Notes under the pieces: generated by a model
The model's input: only the letters and a program-made list of their open reading frames with translations
Databases searched by the model: none
What the model was told of the DNA's origin: nothing
Translations under genes and position numbers: made by a program
Shown here: positions 33,515-42,578 of the stretch, one piece after another
Layout of the letters: the number at the start of each line of letters is the position of its first letter
Position numbering within the stretch: the stretch's first letter is position 1
Source of the DNA: Micromonospora sp. C31
Lineage (GTDB): Bacteria > Actinomycetota > Actinomycetes > Mycobacteriales > Micromonosporaceae
Assembly (NCBI RefSeq): GCF_018070575.1
Contig: NZ_JAGPXN010000008.1
Coordinates: 1-64,000, forward strand
Length of the DNA stretch: 64,000 bases
Direction of reading: 5' to 3'

Positions 33515-34366
33515 ATGGCGGGCGTGGGCCGGCTTGAAGATTCGCGCCAGGTGCCCGCCCCGGGTGGGGCGAGCCCACGGGGTGTCCTCTACCCGGCGCG
33601 GCTGCCCACGTTCGACCGGCTCCCGCCGCCGGACGCGGTGCGGCTGTTGGTGCGGTGGTTCTGGATCCCGGAGTGGCAGATCCAGCCGGGGCGGTCCTCC
33701 CGGCAGCACCTGATCGCCTTCCCCGCCTGCAACCTCGTTGTCGAACCGGACGCGGTCGGCATCTCCGGACCGACGACCGGCAGTTCGCACCGTGACCTCA
33801 CCGGAACGGGCTGGGCCGTCGGCGCCCTGCTGCGGCCGGCGGCCGTGCCCCACCTCGTCGCGGATCCGACGGCCCTGCGGGACCGCTACGAGGTCGTGGA
33901 CCTGCCCGACCTGCACGCGCGGGTGCACCGCGAGATGACCGGGCCGGGCGACCGGCGGACCCGGCACCGCCGGGCTGTCGACGCCTTCGCGGGGTGGCTC
34001 AGCGAGGCGATCCCACCGCCGAACGACGAGGCGCTGCTGGCCAACGCGATGGCCGAGGCCATCGACACGGATCCGGCGATCCGGACGGTCGAGGATGCCG
34101 CCGTACGCGTGCGCCTGTCCACCCGCTCGTTGCAGCGGCTCGCGGCACGGTACGTCGGGCTGCCGCCGTCGACGATGATCCGTCGGCGTCGGCTACAGGA
34201 GGCGGCCGAGCGCCTGCGTACCGACCCGGACACGACCCTGGCCGCTGTCGCCGCCGACCTCGGCTACAGCGACCATGCCCACCTCGCCAACGAGTTCCGG
34301 TCGGTGCTCGGCCTCTCCCTGAGCAGCTACCGGCAGCGGGTCACGCGCGAGGACGGCGGGGTGTGA
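33515..34366 (+). CDS. AraC family transcriptional regulator (DUF6597-like N-terminus)
   Basis: A regulator of up to 283 residues. The N-terminal half resembles DUF6597-type ligand domains, and the C-terminal half has two helix-turn-helix units: VEDAAVRVRLSTRSLQRLAARYVGLPPSTMIRRRRLQEA and LAAVAADLGYSDHAHLANEFRSVLGLSLSSYRQR. The start at 33515 leaves only 16 bp to the divergent VOC gene; GTG 33524 or a later start may be correct. The likely target is the VOC gene. Confidence 0.85.
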   Translation: MAGVGRLEDSRQVPAPGGASPRGVLYPARLPTFDRLPPPDAVRLLVRWFWIPEWQIQPGRSSRQHLIAFPACNLVVEPDAVGISGPTTGSSHRDLTGTGWAVGALLRPAAVPHLVADPTALRDRYEVVDLPDLHARVHREMTGPGDRRTRHRRAVDAFAGWLSEAIPPPNDEALLANAMAEAIDTDPAIRTVEDAAVRVRLSTRSLQRLAARYVGLPPSTMIRRRRLQEAAERLRTDPDTTLAAVAADLGYSDHAHLANEFRSVLGLSLSSYRQRVTREDGGV

Positions 34367-34465
34367 CAGGACGGATGACCGGGTTCTCCCCGGTCGTCCG
34401 ATCCGGGGGCGGCAGGGGAATCTCCCCGATGTCCCGACCGGCACCGGGAGACAAGGCTCGATGTC

Positions 34466-35033
34466 ATGAAAATCATGAACAGCCGGACCGCCCTCGTGGC
34501 GACGGCGCTCGCCACCGTGCTGACCGTCGTGGCCCCCGGCGCGGTCACCCCCGGCCCGCTCCGCCGCCGACTGCCGCCCGGGCACCCTCGGTCCGCACGC
34601 ACGCGGGTACCAGGCCGTCGTACGCGACGGGGCCACCGAACTGGTGGACGCCACGACGTGGAGCCAGACCTTCACCCCGGCCTCCGGCAACGTCATCTCC
34701 AGCCTCGCCGACCTGGACACGTTCGTCGCCGCGCTCTTCGCCGGCCGGGTCGTGCCGCCGGCCCAGTTGGCCGAGATGTTCACCCTGCCCGCGGTCCCCG
34801 ACGTCGCCGGTGGTCCGGCCCGGTACAGCGCCGGGCTCACCGCGTTCCCGCTGCCCGGAGGCGAGGTCCTGTGGATCAAGACGGGCTCCCGGTTCGGTTA
34901 CCTGACCGGCGTGGCGGCCACCCGCGACGGCCGGTTCAGGATGCAGTACTCGATCACCGCGACCGACGCCAAGGGTGAGGAGCTCAGCCGTACCGCTCAG
35001 GCCGTCATCGGCGCCGCGCTCGGGATGCTCTGA
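34466..35033 (+). pseudogene. Serine hydrolase (beta-lactamase-like) with internal deletion
   Basis: A signal peptide begins at 34466 (ALVATALATVLTVVAPGA). After about 34560 homology moves to another frame, where GPHARGYQAVVRDGATELV, ISSLADLDTFVAALFAGRVV and a C-terminal sheet up to 35033 match the last third of class C beta-lactamase-like serine hydrolases. The catalytic SxxK and YxN regions are missing. The signal-peptide frame and the C-terminal frame do not join, so no intact protein can be made. A deletion of about 200 codons with a frame change explains this. Confidence 0.75.
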
Positions 35034-35038
35034 CGGGG

Positions 35039-36079
35039 TCAGCGGGGGCCGCGTCGGCTGCGCCGGCGGCGTAGCACTCCGGGCGCTCCCACCGCCGGCC
35101 AGCCGTCCAGATCCGACGGCGGCACGCCCCGGCGCAGCAGGTCGTCGAGGAGCAGTGCCATCGAGTGGCCGGGATGCTCGGCCAGCGCCCGTTCCAGGGC
35201 CACGGCCGCCAGTGCGCCCTGCCCCGCCCGCCACGCCGCGAACGCCAGCAGCGCGGCCGGCGCGGCGATCAGCTCCGGCTCGGCCCGGCGCAGCACGTCG
35301 GTCCAGAGGGCGATGTCCTCGTCCCGCCCGTCGGTGCGTTCCCAGGCGTGGTCGCGCACCGGCACGTGGGTCAGCAGCACGCTCAGCCAGGCGACCTCGT
35401 CGTCGGTGAGCCGCTGCCCGCGCCGGTGCCGGCGCAGCGCGGAGCGTACGGCCGCCGCCCCCGCCGAGCGGACCGCCCGTCCGCCGCGCGGGTCGGTCGC
35501 GGGCTCCCGGGCGAGCAGGGCCGCGAGGCGTCGCTCGGCGCGGGCGGTGGCCAGGCGTACGGCCGAACGGGCCGGACCGGTCACCGGGGCGACCTGCGCG
35601 ACCAGAGCGGCCCGGTCGGGCAGGGCGACCTGGCCGGCGAAGACGGCCGCCGCGCTGACCTCGCTGGCGCCGACGTCGTAGGGGGTGCCGTCGGGCGGGC
35701 AGCACGCCGGCTCGGTGCAGAGGTACGACCAGTAGCGGCCCTCGGTGACGCGCAGGGCGTCCAGCACGGGGAGCCCGGCGGCGGTGAGCGCGGCGCGCAC
35801 GGCGTCGACCGCCGGGGTGACCAGCGGCGCCGGGCCGTAGCCGAGGACCGTGGTGGTCTCGGCGTGCTGCCGGGCGATGACGCCGGCGAGGTGGCCGGCG
35901 GGGTCGCGCGGGTCGGCGAGGTCGGGCAGGTCGGCGCGGGCGGCGAAGGTGATCCGGCGGCCCCGCATCGCCACCACGACGACGCTGTCGGCGGGGTGGA
36001 AGCCGAGCAGGAAGGGAACGGCGGCGATGAGGTCGGCGGGGGAACGGACGGCGAGCCGGGGGCGGTCGGTCGGGGTCAT
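35039..36079 (-). CDS. DUF4192 family protein
   Basis: A 346-residue protein starting RLAVRSPADLIAAVPFLLGFHPADSVVVVAMRG, the hallmark of actinobacterial DUF4192. The C-terminal half (about 270-335) is helical with LLAFAAWRAGQGALAAVALERALAEHPGHSMALLLDDLL, resembling a TPR-like pair. Function unknown; no signal peptide. It is convergent with the serine hydrolase remnant, five bases from its end. Confidence 0.85.
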   Translation of the reverse strand: MTPTDRPRLAVRSPADLIAAVPFLLGFHPADSVVVVAMRGRRITFAARADLPDLADPRDPAGHLAGVIARQHAETTTVLGYGPAPLVTPAVDAVRAALTAAGLPVLDALRVTEGRYWSYLCTEPACCPPDGTPYDVGASEVSAAAVFAGQVALPDRAALVAQVAPVTGPARSAVRLATARAERRLAALLAREPATDPRGGRAVRSAGAAAVRSALRRHRRGQRLTDDEVAWLSVLLTHVPVRDHAWERTDGRDEDIALWTDVLRRAEPELIAAPAALLAFAAWRAGQGALAAVALERALAEHPGHSMALLLDDLLRRGVPPSDLDGWPAVGAPGVLRRRRSRRGPR

Positions 36080-36178
36080 GGCAGGCAGCCTGCGGCGCGG
36101 GCGAAACCACCGGCAGCCCCTGTGGACGACACGCGGGTTATCCACAGCCACGGAGCGTATCGCCCCGGCTCAGGGCGC

Positions 36179-38869
36179 TTACGCCCCGACGCGGGCCGAA
36201 CGGTCGGGCTGGTCCGCCACCAGGGACGCCAGCTCGCTGCGGGAGCCGACGCCCAGCTTCGGGTACGCCTTGTACAGGTGGTAGCCGACCGTGCGGGGGC
36301 TCAGGAAGAGCTGGGCGCCGATCTCCCGGTTGCTCAAGCCCCGGGCGGCCAGCTGCACCACCTGGTGTTCCTGCGGGGTCAACCGCTGCACGGCACCCGT
36401 GTCGGCGGCCCGGACGCTCTCCCCGGCGGCGCGCAGTTCGGCGCGCGCCCGCGCGCTCCAGGGCCGGGCCTGGAGCCGGTCGAAGATCTCCAACGCCGAG
36501 TGCAGCACGATCCGCGCCTCGGTGATCCGGCGCGCGCGGCGCAACCACTCGCCGTGCAGCAGTTCGGTGCGGGCCCGTTCGAACGGCGGGCCGCCCTGCC
36601 GGTGCAACGCCACCGCCTGGGCGTACTGGTCGTCGGCGTTGCCGTCCAGCAGCGCCTGGCACCGCAGCGCGACCGCCCGCGTCCACGGCTGGCGGACGTG
36701 CGCGGCCCATTCGGCGTACCGCCGGGCGGCGGGCAGCCCGTCCGCCGGCCGGTCCACCCGCACCGCGGCCTCCACCAGGTCGGGAAGGCTGGCCATCGCC
36801 CCGCCCCGGCGCGGCGCGGCCAGCACCCCGGAGAGTCGGGCGAAGGCCGACTCGTACCGGCCGAGGCCCAGGTCCAGCAGGCTCAACGCGCCCGCCGCGT
36901 GGACGTTGCCCGGCGTCACGCCCCGCGTCACCGGTTCCGCGGTCAGCTCGACGCACCGCTCTTCGTCCCCCGTGACGGCGGCCAGGGCGGCCAGCACGGT
37001 GTTCAGATAGACCGCGTGCCGGCGCTGCCCGGTGTCGGCGGCGATCCGCAGGCCCTCCGTGGCGCTGGCCTCCGCGTCGTCGTGCCGGCCCGACATTAGC
37101 TGGGTGCGGGCGAGCAGCGGGAGCACCGAGGCCAGCAGGCCGGCCGCGCCCTGCTGGCGGGCCGTGTCGGCCAGGCGTGCCGCGACGTCGTGCGCGTCGT
37201 CCAGGTCGGCCAGCATCAGGTGCCACCACCCGATGTCGAGCAGCTCCAGGTGCTGCGCACAGCCGGTCGTCGCCTCGACCAGCACCCGCAGCGGTGCCAC
37301 CGAGGCGTCGGAGAGGGCGTGCTGCGCGGCGATCACCCGGGACAGCGCGGTGACGAGGTGGGCACTGGGCACACCCAGTTCCTCGGCCCGCGCGGCGGTG
37401 CGGTCCAGCGCGCCGAGGTCGTCCGCGTGGGCGGCCGCCCGGCCGGCACGGAAGAGCAGGTGACCGGCCCGGCGCGGGTCGAGGGAGGCCACCGCCACGG
37501 CGGCGTCGGAGAGCAGGCGGTGGGCCTCCTTCGGGCGGTCCCGCGAGTCCAGCACGGTGGCGCGGACCAGGGCGATGTCGGCCAGTTGCACGGGATCGGC
37601 GACGTAGTCGGCGGCCTGGTCGGCCAGCGCCGCGGCCCGATCCAACTGGCCGGCGTCTGCGGCCGCCTCCGCGGCGACGGTCAGCCGCTGCCCGCGTCGT
37701 GCCCGGTCCGCGGTCAGCGCGGCAGCCCGCTCGTACATCGCCGAGGCCACCGCGCTCACCCGGGACGACCCGCTGCGCGCGGCGGTCTCCAGCGCTGCCG
37801 CCGCATCCTCGTCCGGCCCGACGGCCGACACCGACCGGTGCCAGGCGTACGAGCAGACGTCGCCCCGGGCCGCGTAGACCGCCGCGAGCGCCTCGTGCGC
37901 CGCCATCCGGATGCCGGCCTCCGCGGTCTCCCGCAGCGCCGTACGCACGAGCGGGTGGCGGAACACCAGCCGGCCGTCCACCAGCCGCACGAGCTGCGCC
38001 TGCTCGGCGGGGGCCAGGTCGCCCCGGGTACAGCCGAGGCGTTCGGCGGCTGCGAGCACCACGGCGGCGTCGGCGGTGGACGCGTCGGCGACGACGCCGA
38101 GCAACCGCCGGGTCGCCTCGGGCAGCCGCCGCACCCGCTCGGCGAAGACCTGGTGCAGCCGCTGGTAGCGCGAGGACGGCACGCGCCGCGGCTCGCCGTC
38201 GAGCGGCAGTTCCAGCAGGGCGAGCGGGTTGCCCTGCGCCTCGGTGAGCAGGTCGGACAGGAGGTAGCCGGGCACCGGCTCCGGTCGTTGCCCGACCAGG
38301 GCGGCGGCGGCCGCCTCGCCCAGCGGCCCGACCGGCAGCTCCGGCAGGCCGGCCTGGTCGAACGGGGACGGCTCGTCGGCACGGACCGCGACGACCACCG
38401 CGATCGCCTCGGCGTCGAGCCGACGCACGGCGAAGAGCAGCGCCTCCGCCGAGGCCGCGTCGAGCCAGTGCGCGTCGTCGACCAGGCAGAGCAGCGGGCG
38501 TTCCTCGGCCAGCTCGGCCAGCAGGGTCAGCACCGCCAGCCCGACCAGGAACCCGTTGGCGTCGCCGCCGGCCTCCTGGCCGAGCGCCGCCCGCAACGCC
38601 CGGGCCTGTGGGACGGGCAGGGCGTCCAGCCGGTCGGTCTCCCGGCCGAGCAGCAGGTGCAGCCCCGCGTAGGGGAAGCCCGCCTCCGACTCGATCCCGT
38701 CCGTGCGCAGCACCCGCATGTCGCCGGCCAGGTGCGCGGCGTGATCGAGCAGCGCGGACTTGCCGATCCCGGCCTCACCCCGCAGCACGAGCGCTCCGCT
38801 GCGCCCGGACCGCGCCTGATCGAGCAGGGCGGCTGTCCGGGTGATCTCCTCCATCCGGCCGTGCAGCAC
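36179..38869 (-). CDS. Large LuxR (LAL) family ATPase regulator
   Basis: An 896-residue regulator with an N-terminal AAA/NB-ARC-type ATPase and a C-terminal LuxR helix-turn-helix. The Walker A is LRGEAGIGKSALLDHA near the start, Walker B is LLCLVDDAHWLD, the middle is a long TPR-like helical region, and the end RLTPQEHQVVQLAARGLSNREIGAQLFLSPRTVGYHLYKAYPKLG is the DNA-binding domain. GTG 38869 is used; TTG 38878 is also possible, only 2 bp after the DsbA-like stop codon. It is likely cotranscribed with the DsbA-like gene. LAL proteins often act as pathway activators; the target is unknown. Confidence 0.9.
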   Translation of the reverse strand: MLHGRMEEITRTAALLDQARSGRSGALVLRGEAGIGKSALLDHAAHLAGDMRVLRTDGIESEAGFPYAGLHLLLGRETDRLDALPVPQARALRAALGQEAGGDANGFLVGLAVLTLLAELAEERPLLCLVDDAHWLDAASAEALLFAVRRLDAEAIAVVVAVRADEPSPFDQAGLPELPVGPLGEAAAAALVGQRPEPVPGYLLSDLLTEAQGNPLALLELPLDGEPRRVPSSRYQRLHQVFAERVRRLPEATRRLLGVVADASTADAAVVLAAAERLGCTRGDLAPAEQAQLVRLVDGRLVFRHPLVRTALRETAEAGIRMAAHEALAAVYAARGDVCSYAWHRSVSAVGPDEDAAAALETAARSGSSRVSAVASAMYERAAALTADRARRGQRLTVAAEAAADAGQLDRAAALADQAADYVADPVQLADIALVRATVLDSRDRPKEAHRLLSDAAVAVASLDPRRAGHLLFRAGRAAAHADDLGALDRTAARAEELGVPSAHLVTALSRVIAAQHALSDASVAPLRVLVEATTGCAQHLELLDIGWWHLMLADLDDAHDVAARLADTARQQGAAGLLASVLPLLARTQLMSGRHDDAEASATEGLRIAADTGQRRHAVYLNTVLAALAAVTGDEERCVELTAEPVTRGVTPGNVHAAGALSLLDLGLGRYESAFARLSGVLAAPRRGGAMASLPDLVEAAVRVDRPADGLPAARRYAEWAAHVRQPWTRAVALRCQALLDGNADDQYAQAVALHRQGGPPFERARTELLHGEWLRRARRITEARIVLHSALEIFDRLQARPWSARARAELRAAGESVRAADTGAVQRLTPQEHQVVQLAARGLSNREIGAQLFLSPRTVGYHLYKAYPKLGVGSRSELASLVADQPDRSARVGA

Positions 38870-38880
38870 GGAAACCAAGG

Positions 38881-39477
38881 TTACGCGGCCACCGGCGCGC
38901 TCATCTCCTGGTACAGCGTCTGCTCCGACAGCGCGCCATGGGGCGTACGACCGGCGAGGCGGAACACCGGCACCGCTCGTACGCCCTCGGCGCGCACCCG
39001 GGCGAGTTCGGCGCGTACGTCGTCGTCGCCACCGTCCCGCCAGGCGACGCCCACCTCGTCGGCGAGCCGGCGCAGCGTGGCCTGGTCGGCGATGTTGAGT
39101 TCGTCGGTGTGGTGGGCGCGGAACAACCGCTCCACCATCGCCTCACCGCGCCCCTGCCGAGCCGCCACCGCGATCAGGCGGTGCGCGGGCAGCGTGTCGG
39201 ACCACACCGCGTGGCGGTGGCAGAACGTCAGCCCCTCGCTCAGAGCCTTCGACTCGATGCCGGCGACGGCGTCGTCCGCCTCCGCCCCGAAGGCCCGCCG
39301 CAGCACGTCGATCTTCGGTTCGCCGTCGACCGTGGCACGCGGGTCCAGTTGGAACGGCCGGAACCGTACGGTCACCTCCCCGCCCTCAGCGCGGATCCGG
39401 GCCGCCGCGCGCTGGAACCGGGCGTAGGCGAGGTACGACCACACGCACGGCACGTCGAAAACGAACTGCACGTCCAT
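38881..39477 (-). CDS. DsbA-like (FrnE-type) oxidoreductase
   Basis: A 198-residue cytoplasmic thioredoxin-fold protein of the FrnE/DsbA type. The N-terminal strand QFVFDVPCVWSYLAYARF has CVWS where FrnE proteins usually have CPWC, so one Cys remains. FCHRHAVWSDTLPAHRLI and VRAVPVFRLAG (cis-Pro loop) match the family. With one Cys it cannot form the usual disulfide and might act as a monothiol or glutathione-dependent enzyme. The LuxR gene follows directly on the same strand. Confidence 0.85.
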   Translation of the reverse strand: MDVQFVFDVPCVWSYLAYARFQRAAARIRAEGGEVTVRFRPFQLDPRATVDGEPKIDVLRRAFGAEADDAVAGIESKALSEGLTFCHRHAVWSDTLPAHRLIAVAARQGRGEAMVERLFRAHHTDELNIADQATLRRLADEVGVAWRDGGDDDVRAELARVRAEGVRAVPVFRLAGRTPHGALSEQTLYQEMSAPVAA

Positions 39478-39505
39478 CGTCCGCTCCTGCTTTCCGTCTT
39501 CTCCG

Positions 39506-40087
39506 TCAGGCCGCGTACGGGACGCGCTCGCGGGCCTCCCGCAGCGCCCGCCCCCACCAGCCGAGCTGGTCCAGGACGGTCTTGGCGGCGTTGTTGCAGC
39601 CCTGCGGCTCCACCGGCGTCCCGGACTCGTCGAACTTGTCCCAGCACCCGTGGAAGCTGACGGTGTCCCGCACGGTCGTGGCGTGCATCTCGGCGAAGAC
39701 CGGACGCAGGTGCTCCACGGCGCGCAGGCCGCCCGCGAGCCCGCCGTAGGAGACGAAGCCGACCGGCTTGGCGTACCACTCGTCGCGGTACCAGTCGATC
39801 GCGGTCTTGATCGAGGCCGGGTAGCTGTGGTTGTACTCCGGCGTGACCACCACGAAGGCGTCGGCGGCGGCCAGCCGCGGCGCGAGCGCGTCGACCGCCG
39901 CCGGCTGCGGCGCACCGAACGCGGTGAGCGTCGCCGGCAGGTCGACCTCGGCCAGGTCGATCACGTCGGTGTCGAAGCCGCCGTGCCGGCGCGCCTGCTC
40001 GACGAACCAGGTGGCCACCACCGGACCGAAACGCCCCTCCCGGGTGCTGGCCACGAGGACGGCGAGACGTAACTGCTGCGTAGTCAT
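39506..40087 (-). CDS. NAD(P)H-dependent FMN reductase
   Basis: A 193-residue flavodoxin-fold reductase. LAVLVASTREGRFGPVVATWF binds FMN phosphate, VVVTPEYNHSYPASIKTAIDWY is the diagnostic family motif and GFVSYGGLAGGLRAVEHL follows. It reduces flavins, quinones or azo compounds with NAD(P)H. The ATG at 40087 is divergent from the MFS exporter, across a region containing an 18-bp inverted repeat, so both are probably controlled together, for instance as a quinone or drug response. Confidence 0.9.
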   Translation of the reverse strand: MTTQQLRLAVLVASTREGRFGPVVATWFVEQARRHGGFDTDVIDLAEVDLPATLTAFGAPQPAAVDALAPRLAAADAFVVVTPEYNHSYPASIKTAIDWYRDEWYAKPVGFVSYGGLAGGLRAVEHLRPVFAEMHATTVRDTVSFHGCWDKFDESGTPVEPQGCNNAAKTVLDQLGWWGRALREARERVPYAA

Positions 40088-40150
40088 GGATGTTCTCCCA
40101 GGTTGATCGGGGTTTGTGCCGACCACGCTAGGCAGCCGGCGGCGCCCCGC

Positions 40151-40219
40151 CATCTGTCAAACGACCGGTCACGGACCCGGACCCCCACCCCGGTGGCCGG
40201 TCCGGTCGTTCGACAGATG
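40151..40219. promoter_or_regulatory. 18-bp inverted repeat between divergent genes
   Basis: CATCTGTCAAACGACCGG at 40151-40168 is repeated in inverted orientation at 40202-40219 (one mismatch), separated by 33 bp. The arms flank the region where both divergent promoters should lie. It is a strong candidate for paired operator sites of a shared regulator. Confidence 0.7.
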
Positions 40220-40240
40220 CCCGACGGATGTCCGCGTCCC

Positions 40241-40246
40241 TACCGT
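40241..40246 (+). promoter_or_regulatory. -10-like TACCGT before the MFS gene
   Basis: TACCGT ends 8 nt before the ATG at 40255, which also supports that ATG over the one at 40228. Confidence 0.4.
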
Positions 40247-40254
40247 CGGCGTCC

Positions 40255-41646
40255 ATGACCACTGCACACGCGTCGCCGCAGCCACCGCCCGTCGTCCGCA
40301 CGCGCTGGGCGCCGGTCGCCGCGTTGGCCCTCGCCATGCTCGTGGTGACCTCCGAGATGAGCATCGCCGGCGTGGTGCTGCCCTCGATCGGCTCCGATCT
40401 GGCAGCCGACCCGGCGGCCACCACCTGGGTGTTGCTGGCGTACGCGCTCCCGATGGCCGCGATCTCCATTCCGGCCGGCCGCTGGGCCGACCAGGCCGAT
40501 CCCCGGCTGATCTTCGTCGTGTCAATGGCCGGCATCGGGGTCACCAGCGTGCTCGCGGCCCTCGCGCCGACGATGTGGATGCTGCTGGCCGTACGTTTGC
40601 TCCAGGGCGTCACCGGCGGGCTCACCCTGGCGGTCTACCTGCCGGTGATCGCCGCGACCGTGCGGGCGGACCAGCGGGCCCGCGCGATCAGCACGGTGGT
40701 GACCATCATGACCGTCGGCGGGATGGCCGGCGCGTCGCTCGGTGGGCTGGTCGCCGGCGCCTTCGGCTGGCGCGCGGCCTTCCTGCTGAAGCTGCCTCTC
40801 GTGGCGGTCGCGCTCTGGCTGGGCCTGCGGGCGCTGCCCCGGGACGGCCGGGGACTGCCCGCCCCCGGCCTGCCGCTGCTGCGCGAGGTGGTGCTGCTGG
40901 GCGGCACGGTCGCCGCGGTGGTCGCCGCGGTCGACGAGATCGCGGCGCGGCCGGCGGTGGCCGCCGGGCTCGGCGCGGCCGCCGTGGCACTCGGCCTTAC
41001 CTGGGCCCGGCTGCCCGCCTCCCGACCGGTCATCGCGCTGGTACGCGACCGCCGCTTCGGTCTCACCGTCCTCGGGCTCTTCCTCGTGTGCTTCAACGTC
41101 GCACTGACGGCCTTCCTCCTGCCGTACCTCCTCGCCGACGTGCTGCACGAGGGCCCGGAGGTCACCGGGATGCTGCTGCTGGTCAACATCGGCGCCATGA
41201 CCGTCACCTCACCGATCGCCGGCTGGCTCGCCGACCGGATCGGCGCGCTGCCCGCGGCGGCGATCGGTGCCGTGCTGGTCGCCGGCGCGACGCTGCTGCC
41301 GGTGACGCTCCCGGCCGACGCCGGGCTGGTGCACGTCGGGTGGCAGGTCGCGGTGATCGGCGTCGGATTCGGCCTCTTCAACACCCCGGCCATCGCGGCG
41401 GTCATGGCGACGGCGCCCGCTGGCTCGACCGGTGCGGCCGGCGGGGTCAGCGGCACCGTACGGATGATCTCGACAACGCTCGCGCCCGCGGTCGCCGCGC
41501 TGTGCTGGACCGTCGGCGGTGGCGGGCTGGCCGGCTTCCGCACCGCCCTGGTGGTGCTCACGGCGATCCAGGCCGCCGGGGCCCTGGCGCTACTGGCCGC
41601 CCGGCGGCGCAACCCCGAGCCGGTACCCGCCTGCGCCGGCGACTGA
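40255..41646 (+). CDS. MFS transporter, drug-efflux type
   Basis: A 463-residue integral membrane protein with about 12-14 membrane segments. The first segment ALALAMLVVTSEMSIAGVVLPSIGSDL and WVLLAYALPMAAISIPAGRWADQADPR (motif A-like) are typical of the DHA2 drug-proton antiporters. LGGLVAGAFGWRAAFLLKLPL is motif C-like. ATG 40255 is preferred because of the TACCGT spacing; ATG 40228 adds nine residues. It is divergent from an FMN reductase, which suggests export of redox-active compounds; substrate unknown. Confidence 0.88.
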   Translation: MTTAHASPQPPPVVRTRWAPVAALALAMLVVTSEMSIAGVVLPSIGSDLAADPAATTWVLLAYALPMAAISIPAGRWADQADPRLIFVVSMAGIGVTSVLAALAPTMWMLLAVRLLQGVTGGLTLAVYLPVIAATVRADQRARAISTVVTIMTVGGMAGASLGGLVAGAFGWRAAFLLKLPLVAVALWLGLRALPRDGRGLPAPGLPLLREVVLLGGTVAAVVAAVDEIAARPAVAAGLGAAAVALGLTWARLPASRPVIALVRDRRFGLTVLGLFLVCFNVALTAFLLPYLLADVLHEGPEVTGMLLLVNIGAMTVTSPIAGWLADRIGALPAAAIGAVLVAGATLLPVTLPADAGLVHVGWQVAVIGVGFGLFNTPAIAAVMATAPAGSTGAAGGVSGTVRMISTTLAPAVAALCWTVGGGGLAGFRTALVVLTAIQAAGALALLAARRRNPEPVPACAGD

Positions 41647-41651
41647 CGGGT

Positions 41652-41657
41652 TACCTT
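41652..41657 (+). promoter_or_regulatory. -10-like TACCTT before the kinase-like gene
   Basis: TACCTT ends 6 nt before the ATG at 41664. Confidence 0.4.
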
Positions 41658-41663
41658 GCGCAG

Positions 41664-42578
41664 ATGGATCTGGCGTACCTGCGGGCGCACCCGGAGCACC
41701 TGCCGACCTTCCTGACCCACCAGCGGATCCGGGAGACGCCGGTCGCCGGTGGCGACATCTGCGCCGCGTCCCGGCTCACGCTGGACGACGGGCACTCGGT
41801 CTTCACCAAGACCTGGCCGGAGAGCGCCGGCAGACCCGCGCCGGAGGGCTTCTTCGTCGCCGAGGCGGCCGGCCTGCGTTGGCTGCGCGAGGCCGGGACG
41901 GTGGCCGTACCGGAGGTGGTCGTGGCGCTGCCGGGGCTGCTCGCGCTGGAGTGGATCGAACCCGGCGAGCCGACGCCCGAGGCGGCCGAGCGGTTCGGGC
42001 GCGAGCTGGCGGCCCTGCACCGGGCCGGGGCGCCGGCGTTCGGGGCCGACTGGGCCGGCTTCGTCGGGGCCCTCCCGCAGGACAACAGGCCGGACGACGG
42101 CCCCTGGTCGCGCTGGTTCGCCCGGTGCCGGCTGCTGCCCCACCTGCGCCGCGCGGTGGCCGGCGGCGGGCTCACCGACGTCGAGGCCACGCTGGTCGAA
42201 CGGGTCGTCGAGCGGATCGGCGAGTTCGGCGGGGACGAGCCGCCGGCCCGGATCCACGGCGACCTCTGGCCGGGCAACGTGCTCTGGGGCGCGGACGACC
42301 GGGTCTGGCTGGTCGACCCGGCGGCGCACGGCGGGCACCGCGAGACCGACCTGGCCCAGCTGGCCCTCTTCGGCGGCGCCCCGCACCTCGACCGGATCCT
42401 CGCCGGGTACGCGCAGGAGTGGCCGCTGGCCGACGGGTGGCGGGAGCGGGTACCGCTGCACCAGCTCCACCTGCTGCTGGTGCACGCCGCCCTGTTCGGC
42501 GGGGCGTACCGCGATGCGGTCTCCCGTACCGCCCGGTCGGCGCTGGCCGGGCTCGGGCGCGCTACCGTCGACGGGTGA
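41664..42578 (+). CDS. Fructosamine kinase / aminoglycoside phosphotransferase family protein
   Basis: A 304-residue protein-kinase-like enzyme. The N-lobe has GGDICAASRLTLDDGHSVFTKTW with the ATP-binding Lys, the catalytic loop is RIHGDLWPGNVLW and the metal motif VWLVDPAAHGGHRETDLAQLALFGG. This is the fructosamine-3-kinase (FN3K) pattern rather than classical aminoglycoside resistance, so it may repair glycated proteins or metabolites. Its stop overlaps the moaA start (GTGA), so the two are coupled. Confidence 0.88.
   Translation: MDLAYLRAHPEHLPTFLTHQRIRETPVAGGDICAASRLTLDDGHSVFTKTWPESAGRPAPEGFFVAEAAGLRWLREAGTVAVPEVVVALPGLLALEWIEPGEPTPEAAERFGRELAALHRAGAPAFGADWAGFVGALPQDNRPDDGPWSRWFARCRLLPHLRRAVAGGGLTDVEATLVERVVERIGEFGGDEPPARIHGDLWPGNVLWGADDRVWLVDPAAHGGHRETDLAQLALFGGAPHLDRILAGYAQEWPLADGWRERVPLHQLHLLLVHAALFGGAYRDAVSRTARSALAGLGRATVDG
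42563..42568 (+). promoter_or_regulatory. -10-like TACCGT inside the kinase gene, before moaA
   Basis: TACCGT ends 6 nt before the GTG of moaA at 42575, so moaA may have a second, internal leaderless promoter. Confidence 0.35.

Noticed and set aside
36179..41646. A biosynthetic gene cluster around the LuxR regulator and MFS exporter
   Set aside because: No polyketide, peptide synthetase or terpene core enzyme is present. The genes look like a detoxification or regulatory group.
41664..42578. Aminoglycoside resistance phosphotransferase
   Set aside because: The motif pattern is that of fructosamine-3-kinase relatives, and the gene is coupled to moaA, which does not suggest a resistance determinant.
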